55,339 nucleotides of DNA, from positions 1 to 55,339 of the forward strand of contig JAOXFI010000050.1 of the NCBI GenBank assembly GCA_029232285.1, in the 5' to 3' direction. The position numbers were made by a program, and so were the translations under genes. This document shows, one piece after another, positions 32,281 to 41,917 of this stretch (position 1 is its first letter; the number at the start of each line of letters is the position of its first letter). This DNA is from Agmasoma carcini (nom. nud.) (Eukaryota > Microsporidia > Thelohaniidae). The notes under the pieces were generated by a model, which worked only from the letters and a program-made list of their open reading frames with translations, was not told the origin of the DNA and did not search any database.

Positions 32281-32351
32281 TATTAATCTATTCTTTTCAA
32301 ATCATGTCAAATTACTTTTTTTTTATAAAAAAAAATTCAAAAATTTTGGTA

Positions 32352-33269
32352 ATGAAGCTCAATAAGTTAATTAAGGATTTATTTTCATCTATCATCCTTT
32401 GTATAGTCATTATTATCATTCTATGTGGTCTACTTGTATCCTTATGTCATGCAAAGATACCTTTTGCCCTTAACATTGCTAAATCATACATCAAAAGTCA
32501 AACTAAAGAAAATATCCCTATCGTCTATGATCCCTCTGAAAATATGATCCCATATACTGAAGAAACACACGCTCCTCCCATGTTCACCAAAGTCAAACGT
32601 AACTTTTTTGTATGCTCCAATGGTAGAGATCTAAAAAATACTATTGTTCATCTTTTTGTTTGTCCAAAAAACCAGAATGCTCATTCACTAGCCCAGGTTC
32701 TCAGATTGAATACTCAAAATCTTAACTTTGTAGTAATGGATTATAAAGCCATAGATGGCAACAGTAGTAAGTGTTTTTCAAGGGAAAGTGCCAGGGATGA
32801 TATTGATTATACCATTAAAAGGTTAGAAGAAGAGATGCAAGTTAAGAAAATAATACTGGTTGGTTATAGCTTAGGTTCAGCTTGTGTCATTGATTACTTG
32901 TGCAAAAAAGATCAATACGATGGATGGCTTATTGCACCTTTTAGTTGTACCATGGAAGTAATTAATAGCAGTTTTTTATACAAATTGATATTCTCTTTAT
33001 TACCTAAGGAAATCTTTGATGATATCAATTTTGATAATATTGAATCTTGTAAGTCTATTAAGTCTAATATAAAAATTGTGTATTCAGAAAAGGACAATAA
33101 ATTTGATAAGAATCATATTGACAAGTTTAGAACCATAAGTGGCATATCAGATAATGCTTTTTATAAGCTTGAGTGTGAGCACAACTTTTTCTTGTTTCAA
33201 CCTGCTTTGTACAGGTTATTTGAGGATTCTTTAACTAAGGATTGTGATGGAAATATTTATTATTTCTAA
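32352..33269 (+). CDS. Membrane-anchored alpha/beta hydrolase, paralog A
   Basis: 305 aa. An N-terminal transmembrane anchor (SSIILCIVIIIILCGLLVSL, about residues 12-31) is followed by a lumenal or cytosolic alpha/beta-hydrolase domain. The nucleophile elbow is GYSLGS with Ser173, the candidate acid is Asp248 (YSEKDNKF) and the candidate histidine is His277 (CEHNFF). The strand before the elbow, VMDYKAIDGNSSKCFSRESARDDI, fits the fold of BEM46/ABHD-type serine hydrolases acting on lipid or acyl-protein substrates; the substrate is unknown. Start: an upstream in-frame ATG at 32304 exists, but AAAAATTTTGGTA abuts the ATG at 32352. About 45% alike by eye to the 40-kb paralog. Confidence 0.8.
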   Translation: MKLNKLIKDLFSSIILCIVIIIILCGLLVSLCHAKIPFALNIAKSYIKSQTKENIPIVYDPSENMIPYTEETHAPPMFTKVKRNFFVCSNGRDLKNTIVHLFVCPKNQNAHSLAQVLRLNTQNLNFVVMDYKAIDGNSSKCFSRESARDDIDYTIKRLEEEMQVKKIILVGYSLGSACVIDYLCKKDQYDGWLIAPFSCTMEVINSSFLYKLIFSLLPKEIFDDINFDNIESCKSIKSNIKIVYSEKDNKFDKNHIDKFRTISGISDNAFYKLECEHNFFLFQPALYRLFEDSLTKDCDGNIYYF

Positions 33270-33479
33270 TTATTGATTAAATTTTTTTACTTTTCACTGT
33301 ATAGATATTGTATCAAAATATTTATAAGATTTGGAATTTATTGTATTGATAATATCACTGTTAACCTTAAGATCTAAATAAAAAAGTCTGTGTCCCTAGC
33401 CCGATAACAATCACAATATTTATATTATTTATTTGCTTTTTATTGTTAGTTAGTTGATAATTAAACAATATGTAAGAAT

Positions 33480-33790
33480 GCTTTGAAAGAATCTAGATCT
33501 CTACGTAATACAGTGTGGAAACAACAGCTAATTGGGATACAACAGGTTAAGGTGTAAACTAGGGCAGTTTATGATAGAAATAACCTTGTTCATTTTAACC
33601 AGTGATAGATAGGTATTTTTAAAGATAAAAACTATCAAGTAGGCATAATAGCAATAAAATCAGCTACAAACACATCCATAATATGTTGTCACCATCTAAG
33701 ATAGTTTAAGACAGCAAGAAAATCAAAATTTCCTATTGCCTTTTTATTAAAGCACGATAAGTGTATGGTTATAGCCCTCATTCATCTATT
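33480..33790 (+). repeat. Dispersed repeat family X, copy 5
   Basis: Plus strand reads AACAACAGCTAATTGGGAT, AATAACCTTGTTCATTTTAA, GATAGATAGG, CACCATCTAAGATAG and AAGCACGATAAGTGTATGG, the reverse complements of blocks in the 38-kb copy. Decayed peptide EITLFILTSDR or, in another frame, NNLVHFNQ, and LLKHDKCMVI. Confidence 0.65.
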
Positions 33791-33815
33791 TTAGAATTTA
33801 TTTTGATTATTGTTG

Positions 33816-34045
33816 TTTGATTTAGTGTAATTTGCAGGTTTATATTTTCTCCTTTTATTGTAAGATTATTTATAGAAAACGTTAATATAAACAATTTGAT
33901 TTAGTGTAATTTGCAGGTTTGTCTTTTCTCCTTTTATTGTAAGATTATTTATAGAAAACGTAAATATAAACAATTTGATTTAGTGTAATTTGCAGGTTTA
34001 TATTTTCTCCTTTTATTGTAAGATTACTTGTAGAAACTGTTTGAT
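33816..34045. repeat. 79-bp tandem repeat, three copies
   Basis: Units start at 33816, 33895 and 33974 with TTTGATTTAGTGTAATTTGC; copies 1-3 are nearly identical, so the duplication is recent. Confidence 0.95.
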
Positions 34046-34539
34046 TTCAATCAATACTATTTTGTATTATTTTTCATACTTTTCCCTAAGCAAGCATATT
34101 ATATATAAATATTTAAATTATGATCAAAATTTACTTAAAATCAGAATTATAACTTACAGGGTTAGCAAAAATAACGGTAAACTTTATTATTGCTCTATTA
34201 ATATAGATCATATCTAGATTCTATTTTAAATAAATTTCATAATATTATAACAGTGTATATTAATTGAAAATACTAAAATATCAAATAATAGGTAAAAAAA
34301 TATCTGAAAGTTAATCATTTCCACTTTTAAAATATAAAACACCAGATATATGATGTTATTTAAGCCAAAGTTATAGCATTATAAGGTTTGTTGTTAAAAC
34401 TTAAAATTGATAGAAAGCATGATCCACCTTATTAATGATAAAAAATTAACCAAAAGGTACCTGTAATTACATTAAATAACGTCAAAACAATAAGTAAAAC
34501 GTATAGTCTAGACTACGTACTTTTCGGCATTGGTTAAAT

Positions 34540-34960
34540 TGTAAATATTATGTTGCTATACACAAGAAATTTTTATATAAAATATTTTGGATATGTTCAA
34601 TTTGATACATAAATGACGTAAGGGATATATTTTTATAGACATTTATTAATAAGAAACACGGTATTGTTGACGAAGAGAAGGTTACAAAAATCTTGTGCCA
34701 ACAATTAAACACAGTTGAGGTAAAATTATGAAATGGGGCGTTTTCATCCGAAGAAATTAATAATTTAGTCTTAATAGAAGGCAAAAATAAATAAAACACA
34801 AATGTGTAGATGTTTTAATTTTTAAGACAAAATGATAATCCTAAACATATATTAAAGAATGCTTAAGAATTTTTTGGCTGGCTTAATCTTTTAAATTCAA
34901 TTTAACATCTTTGAGCCTATTGTGGTACAAAAACACAAGAATTTGACGCGTGCTTGGTAT
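34540..34960 (+). mobile_element. Tc1/mariner transposase relic
   Basis: Plus strand: TVEVKL*NGAFSSEEINNLVLIEGK (about 34711-34785) fits PTVKHGGG-WG-FS-GVG-L--IEG, and QNDNPKHILKNA (about 34829-34864) fits QQDNDPKHTSK with the second catalytic Asp. The 83-codon minus frame at 34548-34799 is an antisense artefact. Confidence 0.8.
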
Positions 34961-35499
34961 AATATACCATTTAATTTAATAAAAAAGATGCAAATATGAG
35001 TTTTTTGCACACTATTTGATTTTTTGGTATATTATAATTTATATATGTCGTTTTAAAATTATAATGTATAAATTTGTGGTATTTATCTCTAATCTATACT
35101 GGTAGAACCATTAAATCCAATATATAAAAATATAATTTATTAAGCGCATCTAAACTGACTTGTCTTAGCACAATTTGATGTTTCTGTAAGAAAATTGTGA
35201 TCAACTAAAAGTTTAATCAAAAAATACTTTTTTAATCATGTCTGTGATTTTTATAGATTACATCGAGCCGATTCTTAATAACATTGATGAGATAATCTCA
35301 ACTTACAACACTTAAGATTGATAAACAAAGTTATAAATATTCAAGTTATAATATTTCTTGTGAAATATAAACATAAGATCATTCATATGTTTAAATAAAA
35401 AATGTTAAAAATTCTATTCGCGAAAGATATTTTTAATATTTCTATCTCGAATATATTTAAAATTTAACAGGAATTCCTGATAGGACAATAATTAAAATA

Positions 35500-35872
35500 T
35501 GTTCTAAACCTAATCTTATATGTGTTAACTATTTTAATATGAATCCAATTCAACTAGGTGGTCATATGTCAGATAGAAGATATCCAGTTTAAATATAACT
35601 GATGTATAGATATTTGGTATTGCAGATACATCATAAAGACCTACTAAAGTGTATATGGAACATGTTTATGATAATATTTACTTTCTATTAATAACGAGTA
35701 TGTTGATAAGGTACCATCATAGATTTAGATGAGTGGATGTCATATGTAAGAATTAATTTTTCTCTTGGTTTAACACATGATACCTTAAATCATAGTGTCA
35801 GTTTTGTTGATCCTACAACTCGAGCCCACACTCAAAATATTGAGTTATATTGGTCTAAGGCATGAATTATAG
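35500..35872 (+). mobile_element. Merlin-type transposase relic, copy 3
   Basis: YLVLQIHH / IFGIADTS (about 35611-35634) corresponds to WVFGIVDR; NFSLGLTHDTLNHSVSFVDP then TTRAHTQNIELYWSKA at about 35755-35864 is an excellent match to the family's NHSVNFVDP-TGAHTQTIE-LW...K block. Upstream parts are badly decayed. Confidence 0.85.
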
Positions 35873-35951
35873 AGTTTCTATCTATTAAGACATGAATTAT
35901 AGAGTTTCTATCTATTAAGACATGAATTATAGAGTTTCTATCTATTAAGAT
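35859..35951. repeat. 30-bp tandem repeat, three copies
   Basis: Units of 30 bp containing CATGAATTATAGAGTTTCTA follow directly on the Merlin relic's WSKA codons. Confidence 0.95.
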
Positions 35952-36102
35952 AAATTTATTTTTAGTAGAAATGATGTTATGAAAGGTGATTTTTAACATA
36001 TATATTTTAATATTAAAAAATAATTTAAATTTTTTCATTCGATATGAAAATTGAAATAAATTATAACATTTAATAAAATTTTTTTAAAAAAGAACCTAAT
36101 TT

Positions 36103-36237
36103 ATGTTTGAAGTAATTGATTGGTTAAGATATCATTTTTTAATAGTTTGGACTCTTTTTCTTTTAACTGTTTCTATTTACTCAATTCTTTCTAATATTGG
36201 ATTTAATATGCGTTATTCTGTGTATTTCTTATCATAA
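36103..36237 (+). CDS. 44-aa single-span membrane micro-protein
   Basis: MFEVIDWLRYHFLIVWTLFLLTV...YFLS: short N-terminal head, one hydrophobic segment of about 20 residues (FLIVWTLFLLTVSIYSIL) and a short polar tail. AAAATTTTTTTAAAAAAGAACC lies about 10 bp upstream of ATG, comparable to nearby real genes. Could be a small ER-complex subunit, but no family motif is seen. It is surrounded by TE relics and tandem repeats, so chance is possible. Confidence 0.4.
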   Translation: MFEVIDWLRYHFLIVWTLFLLTVSIYSILSNIGFNMRYSVYFLS

Positions 36238-36296
36238 ATGTTAGTAAAGGTTAAAATATTGTACAGTGCCAAGGTCTATACCTTACAAACCTTCTT

Positions 36297-36470
36297 TATT
36301 GTGTATTTATAGCTTGAAAAAGTCAATCAGGAAAGATTATATCAAGTTTGATAACTAAGATATAAATATATATATTTTAAATATTGTGTATTTATAGCAT
36401 GAAAAAGTCAATCAGGAAAGATTTATATCAAGTTTTATAACTAAGATATAAATATATATATTTTAAATAA
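36297..36470. repeat. 85-bp tandem repeat, two copies
   Basis: TATTGTGTATTTATAGC begins at 36297 and 36382; the two units differ at only a few positions. Confidence 0.9.
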
Positions 36471-36523
36471 AGCATTTTGTTTTTAAAGAATTAAAAATTT
36501 TTTATACTAACTAAAATATATAT

Positions 36524-36950
36524 TAATATAGGATTTTTAAAAAAGTTAAGAGACTATGTAAAACTCAATATAATTTTTAACAAATTGAAATAATGTAATA
36601 ATTTTAAAATAAAATTTACTTAATAACTTGTATATGAAAAAAAACTATTTATAAAATGAAAATATTAGAAGTACACCAAAAAATAAATATAACAGGCTAA
36701 ATTATCTATAAATCGAATCATTTTTTCAAGGGATTTATATTAAATGAATTGAGGTTTTGTAAATTGTGTTTTTTTAATCACAAAATATTTTTTAAAACCA
36801 ATTTCATTTAATTTAAACCCTGTGAAAAAATGATTCAATTTATAGATTATTATAACTATCTAATTTTATAAATAGTTTTTTTCATATACAAGTTATAAAA
36901 TTATATTGAGTTTTACATAGTCTCTTAACTTTTTAAAAAATCCTATATTA
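36524..36950. mobile_element. Foldback MITE, 427 bp, long near-perfect inverted repeats
   Basis: The two halves are reverse complements over most of their length: ATATAGGATTTTTAAAAAAG near 36527 pairs with TTTTTTAAAAAATCCTATAT near 36929-36948; GAGACTATGTAAAACTCAAT, ACTTGTATATGAAAAAAAAC and AAATCGAATCATTTTTTCA also have inverted partners. Ends are flanked by TA. No coding capacity. TA flanks suggest mobilisation by a Tc1/mariner transposase. Confidence 0.9.
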
Positions 36951-36989
36951 TATATATTTTGAATAGATATAAGACTCTGCATTTGATTT

Positions 36990-37210
36990 AGACCTACATG
37001 CTGTGGTGTTGAAAAAACTATTTAGTTATAACAGGTTAAGGTTTGGGTGTACTAATAACCTTGTTCATGGTCTATAGATGTAAAATTTTTAAATATAAAA
37101 GCTGTTAAGTAAAGATAATAGCAATAAGCTTAGATAAGATACATTATGTTTATTTAAAGTCTTATTATAAAAATACAATAAGTGTATGGCGTGTTATCAA
37201 TAACATCTAC
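36990..37210 (+). repeat. Dispersed repeat family X, copy 6
   Basis: Contains TAATAACCTTGTTCATGG, CTATAGATG, AAAGTCTTATTATAA and AATAAGTGTATGG in the order found at 33.5 kb. Decayed reading: NNLVHGL / LITLFMVY and SYYKNTISVW. Confidence 0.55.
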
Positions 37211-37599
37211 ATTTATTGAATACGTGTAAATAAACAAAAAAAAATTATATAATTCTTTTTTTTGCTAGAGTAACAATATTAAACAAATAAATATATTATT
37301 ATATATACTATTATTAAATATTATAAAATATTATTATGATCAAGTTGTTGTATTTAAACTTATACTGAAAATCAAACATATAGATAATACATTATATATG
37401 CTAATATGATTGAAGAATGTGTAACAATTATTTATACTATAGTTTTTGAGTGGGGGTGTTGCTATACGTAAGCCCTCTTTTTTGAAAAATAATAATACAT
37501 TGGTAGATTATTATAATATGATAAATCATTATTTTTCTATAAATAATATTTTTAGAAAGGACAAAGCTATGATTATATAAAATTGTTGTATATGTTAGA

Positions 37600-37710
37600 A
37601 ATATAATCTTATAATCTTATAATCTTATAATCTTATAAATCTTATAATCTTATAATCTTATAAATCTTATAAATCTTATTATCCTATAAATCTTATTATC
37701 CTATAATTTA
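37600..37710. repeat. AATCTTAT minisatellite
   Basis: 8- and 9-bp units ATAATCTT and AATCTTATA with a few ATCCTATA variants. Confidence 0.9.
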
Positions 37711-38209
37711 TAGGTCAAAAGGGATTGATAAATTTACAGATCATCAGATTTGAATAAATTAAAAATATTTAGTGCAGAATAATATAAAAATTGTACAACT
37801 TAAAATGATAACAACATTATTAGTACAACTATGAACAATAATTGTATTTTAAATGAAATTGTTAATATTTCAAATAATCAAAATTTGTTAGAATTATCAA
37901 CATTAGGTCTCTACAAATTATGATCTTATAATATTTTATGATCTTATAATAAAACATGATATTTTACATCAAAACATTTTAATTGGTATTTCAAATCACA
38001 TATTTTCATACTATTGATTTAAATGACAATATATGAATTTAGGTAATATAAGGAGAGTTGATTTGATTTTTAATAATAATTTTGTACAATATACTTACTC
38101 AGGCAAAATAAACTTAAATAGTATCAATTGGAAACCTTTCCATACAATAAACTTACTATAGGAAGTAAAAACTCATAAATCAAACAATAATATAGAAGAA
38201 ACAAAAGCA

Positions 38210-38490
38210 GATATATAAAACCATACACTATTCATGCTTTGGTAAAAGATATTATAAAAATTGATTGTTATAGTGATAGTAAGACTTTAAATATACCAAT
38301 TTTATATTATAACTAGGCTATTATTAAATACCATATATATTTAGGAAGTGATACTTACTTGCCAACGAGAAGAGGTGTCTGTCTATCGTTAGCTAGAGTG
38401 AATAAGGTTATCCTTCAGGCCCTGATCTATTATACAGCCGTTGTTTTCACTCTAGACTCAACACAGAGCACTTCTTTTGTATTGTTGTAA
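38210..38490 (-). repeat. Dispersed repeat family X, copy 7
   Basis: Best-preserved copy with CCATACACTATTCATGCT, AGTGATAGTAAGACTTTAAA, GAGGTGTCTGTCTATCGTTA, AATAAGGTTATCC and CCGTTGTTTTCACTC. The minus-strand reading includes RITLFTLANDRQTPLL and FKVLLSL. Confidence 0.65.
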
Positions 38491-39059
38491 ATAAAATATA
38501 TATCATTAAGTCTTATAAGTAAGAATAATTATGATAAAAAATTAAATTATATAAAATTATATTTTAAAGAATTTGTTTACTGTTGCATGAATAAATCTGT
38601 GACTTTGAACATTATCATATTATCTCTATTCATCACTTATATTCAACTAATCCAATTATTATAAAAACTAACTAACTAAAATCTTTTCTATATACCCAAC
38701 AACAAGCAATAAATTTATATCAAAAAGACCAAATACTTACAATATATGAAATTTGGGTTTTTTAAATTCAGATTAAACAATCTTATAATCACATATGATC
38801 TACCAATGTAAATAGGTTGCTTTTAATAGACCTTTCTAAAATTTATCATTTTTATTGCCTATATACCTTTATTCTATAAATATATTAGATCGTGCTAAGA
38901 ACAAACAGGTACAACTTAATTGTATTTTTATATTTACCCATAACTTTTTAAGAAATTGTTTTCTTTTATATAAAATTTAAAACTGTTATTATTTTTGATA
39001 AAAATATTTAACCAATAAAATAAAATTCTTGATCTTTGAATCACAACTTATTAATACTA

Positions 39060-39600
39060 TTAAAATTTGAATTTTTCACCCTTAACTCATATTTCGCAAG
39101 TATTAAATATATTAATGATGATGATTTTATGTTCATATCTTACATTATTAGTTCTACAATTGTTATATTTACGTTCACTTATATTATTTGTTAAAAGAAG
39201 TGCATCACATAATCTCTTAACACTTTTTGCCATAATTATATTATTTTTATTGACTTTTAATTGTATCTGATCGATAAACTCCATCTATTATGAAAAGTAA
39301 TGCATTATTGGTGTGCTCGCGTACATATTCTAGGATGATATATCCATAATTCCAAAAATTTATATATCATCTTGTCTTATGTTTAAATTAACTTTCATCA
39401 ACCTGAAATATTATTCTTTCTCCTCATAATAACAAATGGTTTGAATTAAAAACCATTTGTTACGTATTTAATATCATTTATATAATTCTGGGTTGGCTTC
39501 TAAAACCCATTTTAACTATTATATTTTAAGCTGCAAGACAGATTGCAAATGGAACAATAAAATTATCTTCCTAGCGCAACAGTGTAAATTAAAAATTGTA
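39060..39600 (-). mobile_element. Merlin-type transposase relic, copy 4
   Basis: Minus strand: FQVDESKFNLNIRQ (about 39410-39370) corresponds to VQIDESKFGKRKYNRG with the first catalytic Asp, and IFGIMDIS follows at the WVFGMVDR position. Further downstream the decayed text EHKIIIIN... can align with the second Asp region (PGT-I-SD). A short perfect hairpin at 39428-39463 interrupts it. The 60-70-codon frames on both strands at 39067-39284 belong to this relic. Confidence 0.7.
39428..39463. repeat. Perfect hairpin
   Basis: AACAAATGGTTT, a 6-8-nt loop, then AAACCATTTGTT: a 12-bp perfect inverted repeat within the Merlin relic. Confidence 0.85.
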
Positions 39601-40014
39601 TTAAATGATCTTTATCATCTATAATAAACGTTATGATAGTAATTTAAATACATGTGAAAAATATGATTTTTTATTCTAAATTTTTGAATATTGGTTGCAA
39701 TAAATACAAACTAGATCGGAAACTCTTATACATAATGACACAAATATAAACATTATGTCTTTTTAGTATATTAGATTACCTGAACCTAAATAAATTAATG
39801 AGATTCTCTTTAATATAAATTGTTTTTAACATTCTCAAATATGATATTCTACTGTCCCATTAATCAAATTTTACTATTATTGATAGATAAATGTTATTTT
39901 TTAATATAAATAAAAATCTAATTTTATTACTCTATGATTTACCAATATAAAAATGTGTCTATCTATTATTATTTATACTGTTTATAAACTTATAATAAAT
40001 ATTAAACAAATATT

Positions 40015-40185
40015 AAATAGTCTTAGAATAGTCTTAGAATAGTCTAGAATACTCTAGAATAGTCTTATTATACTCTTAGACAATTCCATTCATACTCTTA
40101 GACAATTCCATTCATACCCTTAGACAATTCCATTCATACCCTTAGACAATTCCATTCATACCCTTAGACAATTCAATTCATTTCT
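40015..40185. repeat. 11-bp and 22-bp minisatellites
   Basis: TTAGAATAGTC units are followed by five copies of a 22-bp unit, CTTAGACAATTCCATTCATA plus CC or CT (period 22 from 40075), ending about 50 bp before the second hydrolase gene. Confidence 0.95.
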
Positions 40186-40237
40186 TAAAGAATTTTATAA
40201 TAACTTTGTTTTGTTATAAAGATAAAATTTTTTTACC

Positions 40238-41110
40238 ATGCTCAAAAGTTGGTTATTTTCTATAATCGTTGGACTTTCTCTAGTTTTGCTATTTTTTATT
40301 ATATTTGTATTGTTAATATACTCAATTCTATTACTTTTATGTTTCTTTAATGTTCCTTATGTTATTAACTTATTTAAAAAATTAGGTAAAAAAATGATAA
40401 AACCAAATGTTCCTATACGTTTAATCAATACTGAATCAGCTAGATCATACATCTATCCTAATGATGGTCTTAGGCACTTAATATTATATCCTACTTATGT
40501 TGTAACTAACACAGTCTATCTATTTGTCTGTCCTAATGCTTGTAATGCCTTATCAGTCTTTAATATAATAAAAAAATATAATTCTCATGATCTTGTATTT
40601 GCAATAATGGACTATAGAAGTAAAGATAATAATAACTCTGATTGCTTTAGCAAGGAAAGTGTTAGATCAGATATTCATTTTTGGATTAAAAAATTGAATT
40701 CTTTAGGCTATGATGATGTTAAGCTTGTAGGTTATAGTCTAGGTAGTGCTTGTGTAATTGATTATGCTAATTATTACAATATATATGACGTTTTTGCTAT
40801 AGCTCCATTTAGTTCAGTAAGAGATATTATAAAAGAAAAATATTTTTTATATAGTTTATATAGGGCTTGTATGAAAAATGAGAATATTATAGCAGAATAT
40901 GATTTTGATAGTGTAAGTGGAGCTAAGAATATAAATTTAAGGATTATATATTCAAATAAGGATGGAATATTTAGTGATAAACATATATCTAGGTTTATAA
41001 ATGAAGGAAAGGTAGCACTTCAGAATATACATCGTTTTGAATGTGATCATAATTCATTTTTAAGTCAGAGAGAATTATATGAGATTCTTAAAATTAAAAA
41101 TAAATTATAA
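40238..41110 (+). CDS. Membrane-anchored alpha/beta hydrolase, paralog B
   Basis: 290 aa, paralogous to the gene at 32352. N-terminal membrane anchor of about 35 hydrophobic residues (IIVGLSLVLLFFIIFVLLIYSI). Shared landmarks: LFVCPNACNALSV, IMDYRSKDNNNSDCFSKESVRSDI, the nucleophile elbow GYSLGS with Ser167, candidate Asp242 (YSNKDGIF) and His271 (CDHNSF). All three triad positions are present in both copies, suggesting both are active. Start: AAAATTTTTTTACC abuts the ATG. Its closest visible relative lies 7 kb upstream on the same strand, separated only by repeats. Confidence 0.82.
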   Translation: MLKSWLFSIIVGLSLVLLFFIIFVLLIYSILLLLCFFNVPYVINLFKKLGKKMIKPNVPIRLINTESARSYIYPNDGLRHLILYPTYVVTNTVYLFVCPNACNALSVFNIIKKYNSHDLVFAIMDYRSKDNNNSDCFSKESVRSDIHFWIKKLNSLGYDDVKLVGYSLGSACVIDYANYYNIYDVFAIAPFSSVRDIIKEKYFLYSLYRACMKNENIIAEYDFDSVSGAKNINLRIIYSNKDGIFSDKHISRFINEGKVALQNIHRFECDHNSFLSQRELYEILKIKNKL

Positions 41111-41390
41111 AATATTGATATTATTATATATTATATGTTATATGTTATATGTATATGTTATATGTTATATGTTATATGTATATGTTATATGTTATATAGT
41201 ATATGTTATATAGTATATGTTATATATTATATGATATATGTTATATGATATATGATATATGTTATATAGTATATAGTACATGTTAGTCAGATTAGTTAGT
41301 CACTATATATAAACATACATTTATTTTAAGTTCTTAATATTTTAAATAAATAATTTTTTTTATTTAAAAATTTTTAAAAAAAAATTCCTA
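41111..41390. repeat. ATATGTTAT satellite and promoter spacer
   Basis: Positions 41118-41280 are an irregular array of TATATGTTA and TATATGATA words. The last 40 bp, TTTTAAAAAAAAATTCCTA, form the start element of eL36. Confidence 0.9.
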
Positions 41391-41666
41391 ATGCCTATGA
41401 AGAGAAGTTTTAAGAAAAATCGTGTTCCATTTAAAGTAACCAAGTTAAAGAAGCCAGTGACAAGAAAGAAGGCAAATGAAGTAATTAAAATGGCTAGAGA
41501 TGTTATTAGTGAGGTTTGTGACTTATCTCCTTATGAAAAGAATGCAATTGAGTTGATTAAGTCAGATCAAGCAAAAGCTGCTCTTAAGATGTTAAAGAGA
41601 AGATTAGGATCATTAGATGGTGCTAAAAAGAGACTTTCTAAACTCGAGAGCGTTGCTTATGAATAA
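41391..41666 (+). CDS. RPL36: Large-subunit ribosomal protein eL36
   Basis: 91 aa, typical for eL36 (about 100 aa). A basic N-terminal tail (MPMKRSFKKNRVPFKV) precedes the family core VIKMARDVISEVCDLSPYEKNAIELIKSDQAKAALKMLKRRLGSLDGAKKRLSKL, matching 'iRevvGfaPYErRamELlk...kdKrAlkf.KkRlGth.RaKrKreel'. 60S component near the exit tunnel surface. A second in-frame ATG three codons later is less likely because the first sits directly after the ATTCCTA element. Confidence 0.9.
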   Translation: MPMKRSFKKNRVPFKVTKLKKPVTRKKANEVIKMARDVISEVCDLSPYEKNAIELIKSDQAKAALKMLKRRLGSLDGAKKRLSKLESVAYE

Positions 41667-41917
41667 ATTTTATTTATATAATCTTATTATTGTGTAATAC
41701 TATAATTTTATTTTTATATAGAGTCTCTCCACCCAATTTCAAACTTTTCACATCAATCGGTAATATATATTAATTTAATATTAGTTATTCTTTATCTTCA
41801 TATCAAATAATAAATTTAAAATTTACACGTAGATATGAATTATTTACAATTGGATAGAGAAATTTATATTATTAGTAATATTATTTTATTATTTTTATTT
41901 TCGTTAAAAATTTTTAG

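Larger units (their letters stand above)
29972..32351. other. TE-relic desert between two genes
   Basis: Contains two Tc1/mariner relics (30200-30985 and 31600-31760), a short 11-bp minisatellite and a 64-bp direct repeat before the hydrolase gene. No intact gene. Confidence 0.65.
33270..36102. other. TE-relic desert
   Basis: Holds family X copy 5, a 79-bp tandem repeat, a Tc1 relic and a Merlin relic, listed separately. No intact gene; a 75-codon frame at 33990 lies partly in the tandem repeat. Confidence 0.6.
36238..40237. other. 4-kb desert of repeats and TE relics
   Basis: Includes an 85-bp direct repeat, a foldback MITE, family X copies 6 and 7, a Merlin relic on the minus strand and two minisatellites. 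No intact gene. Confidence 0.65.
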
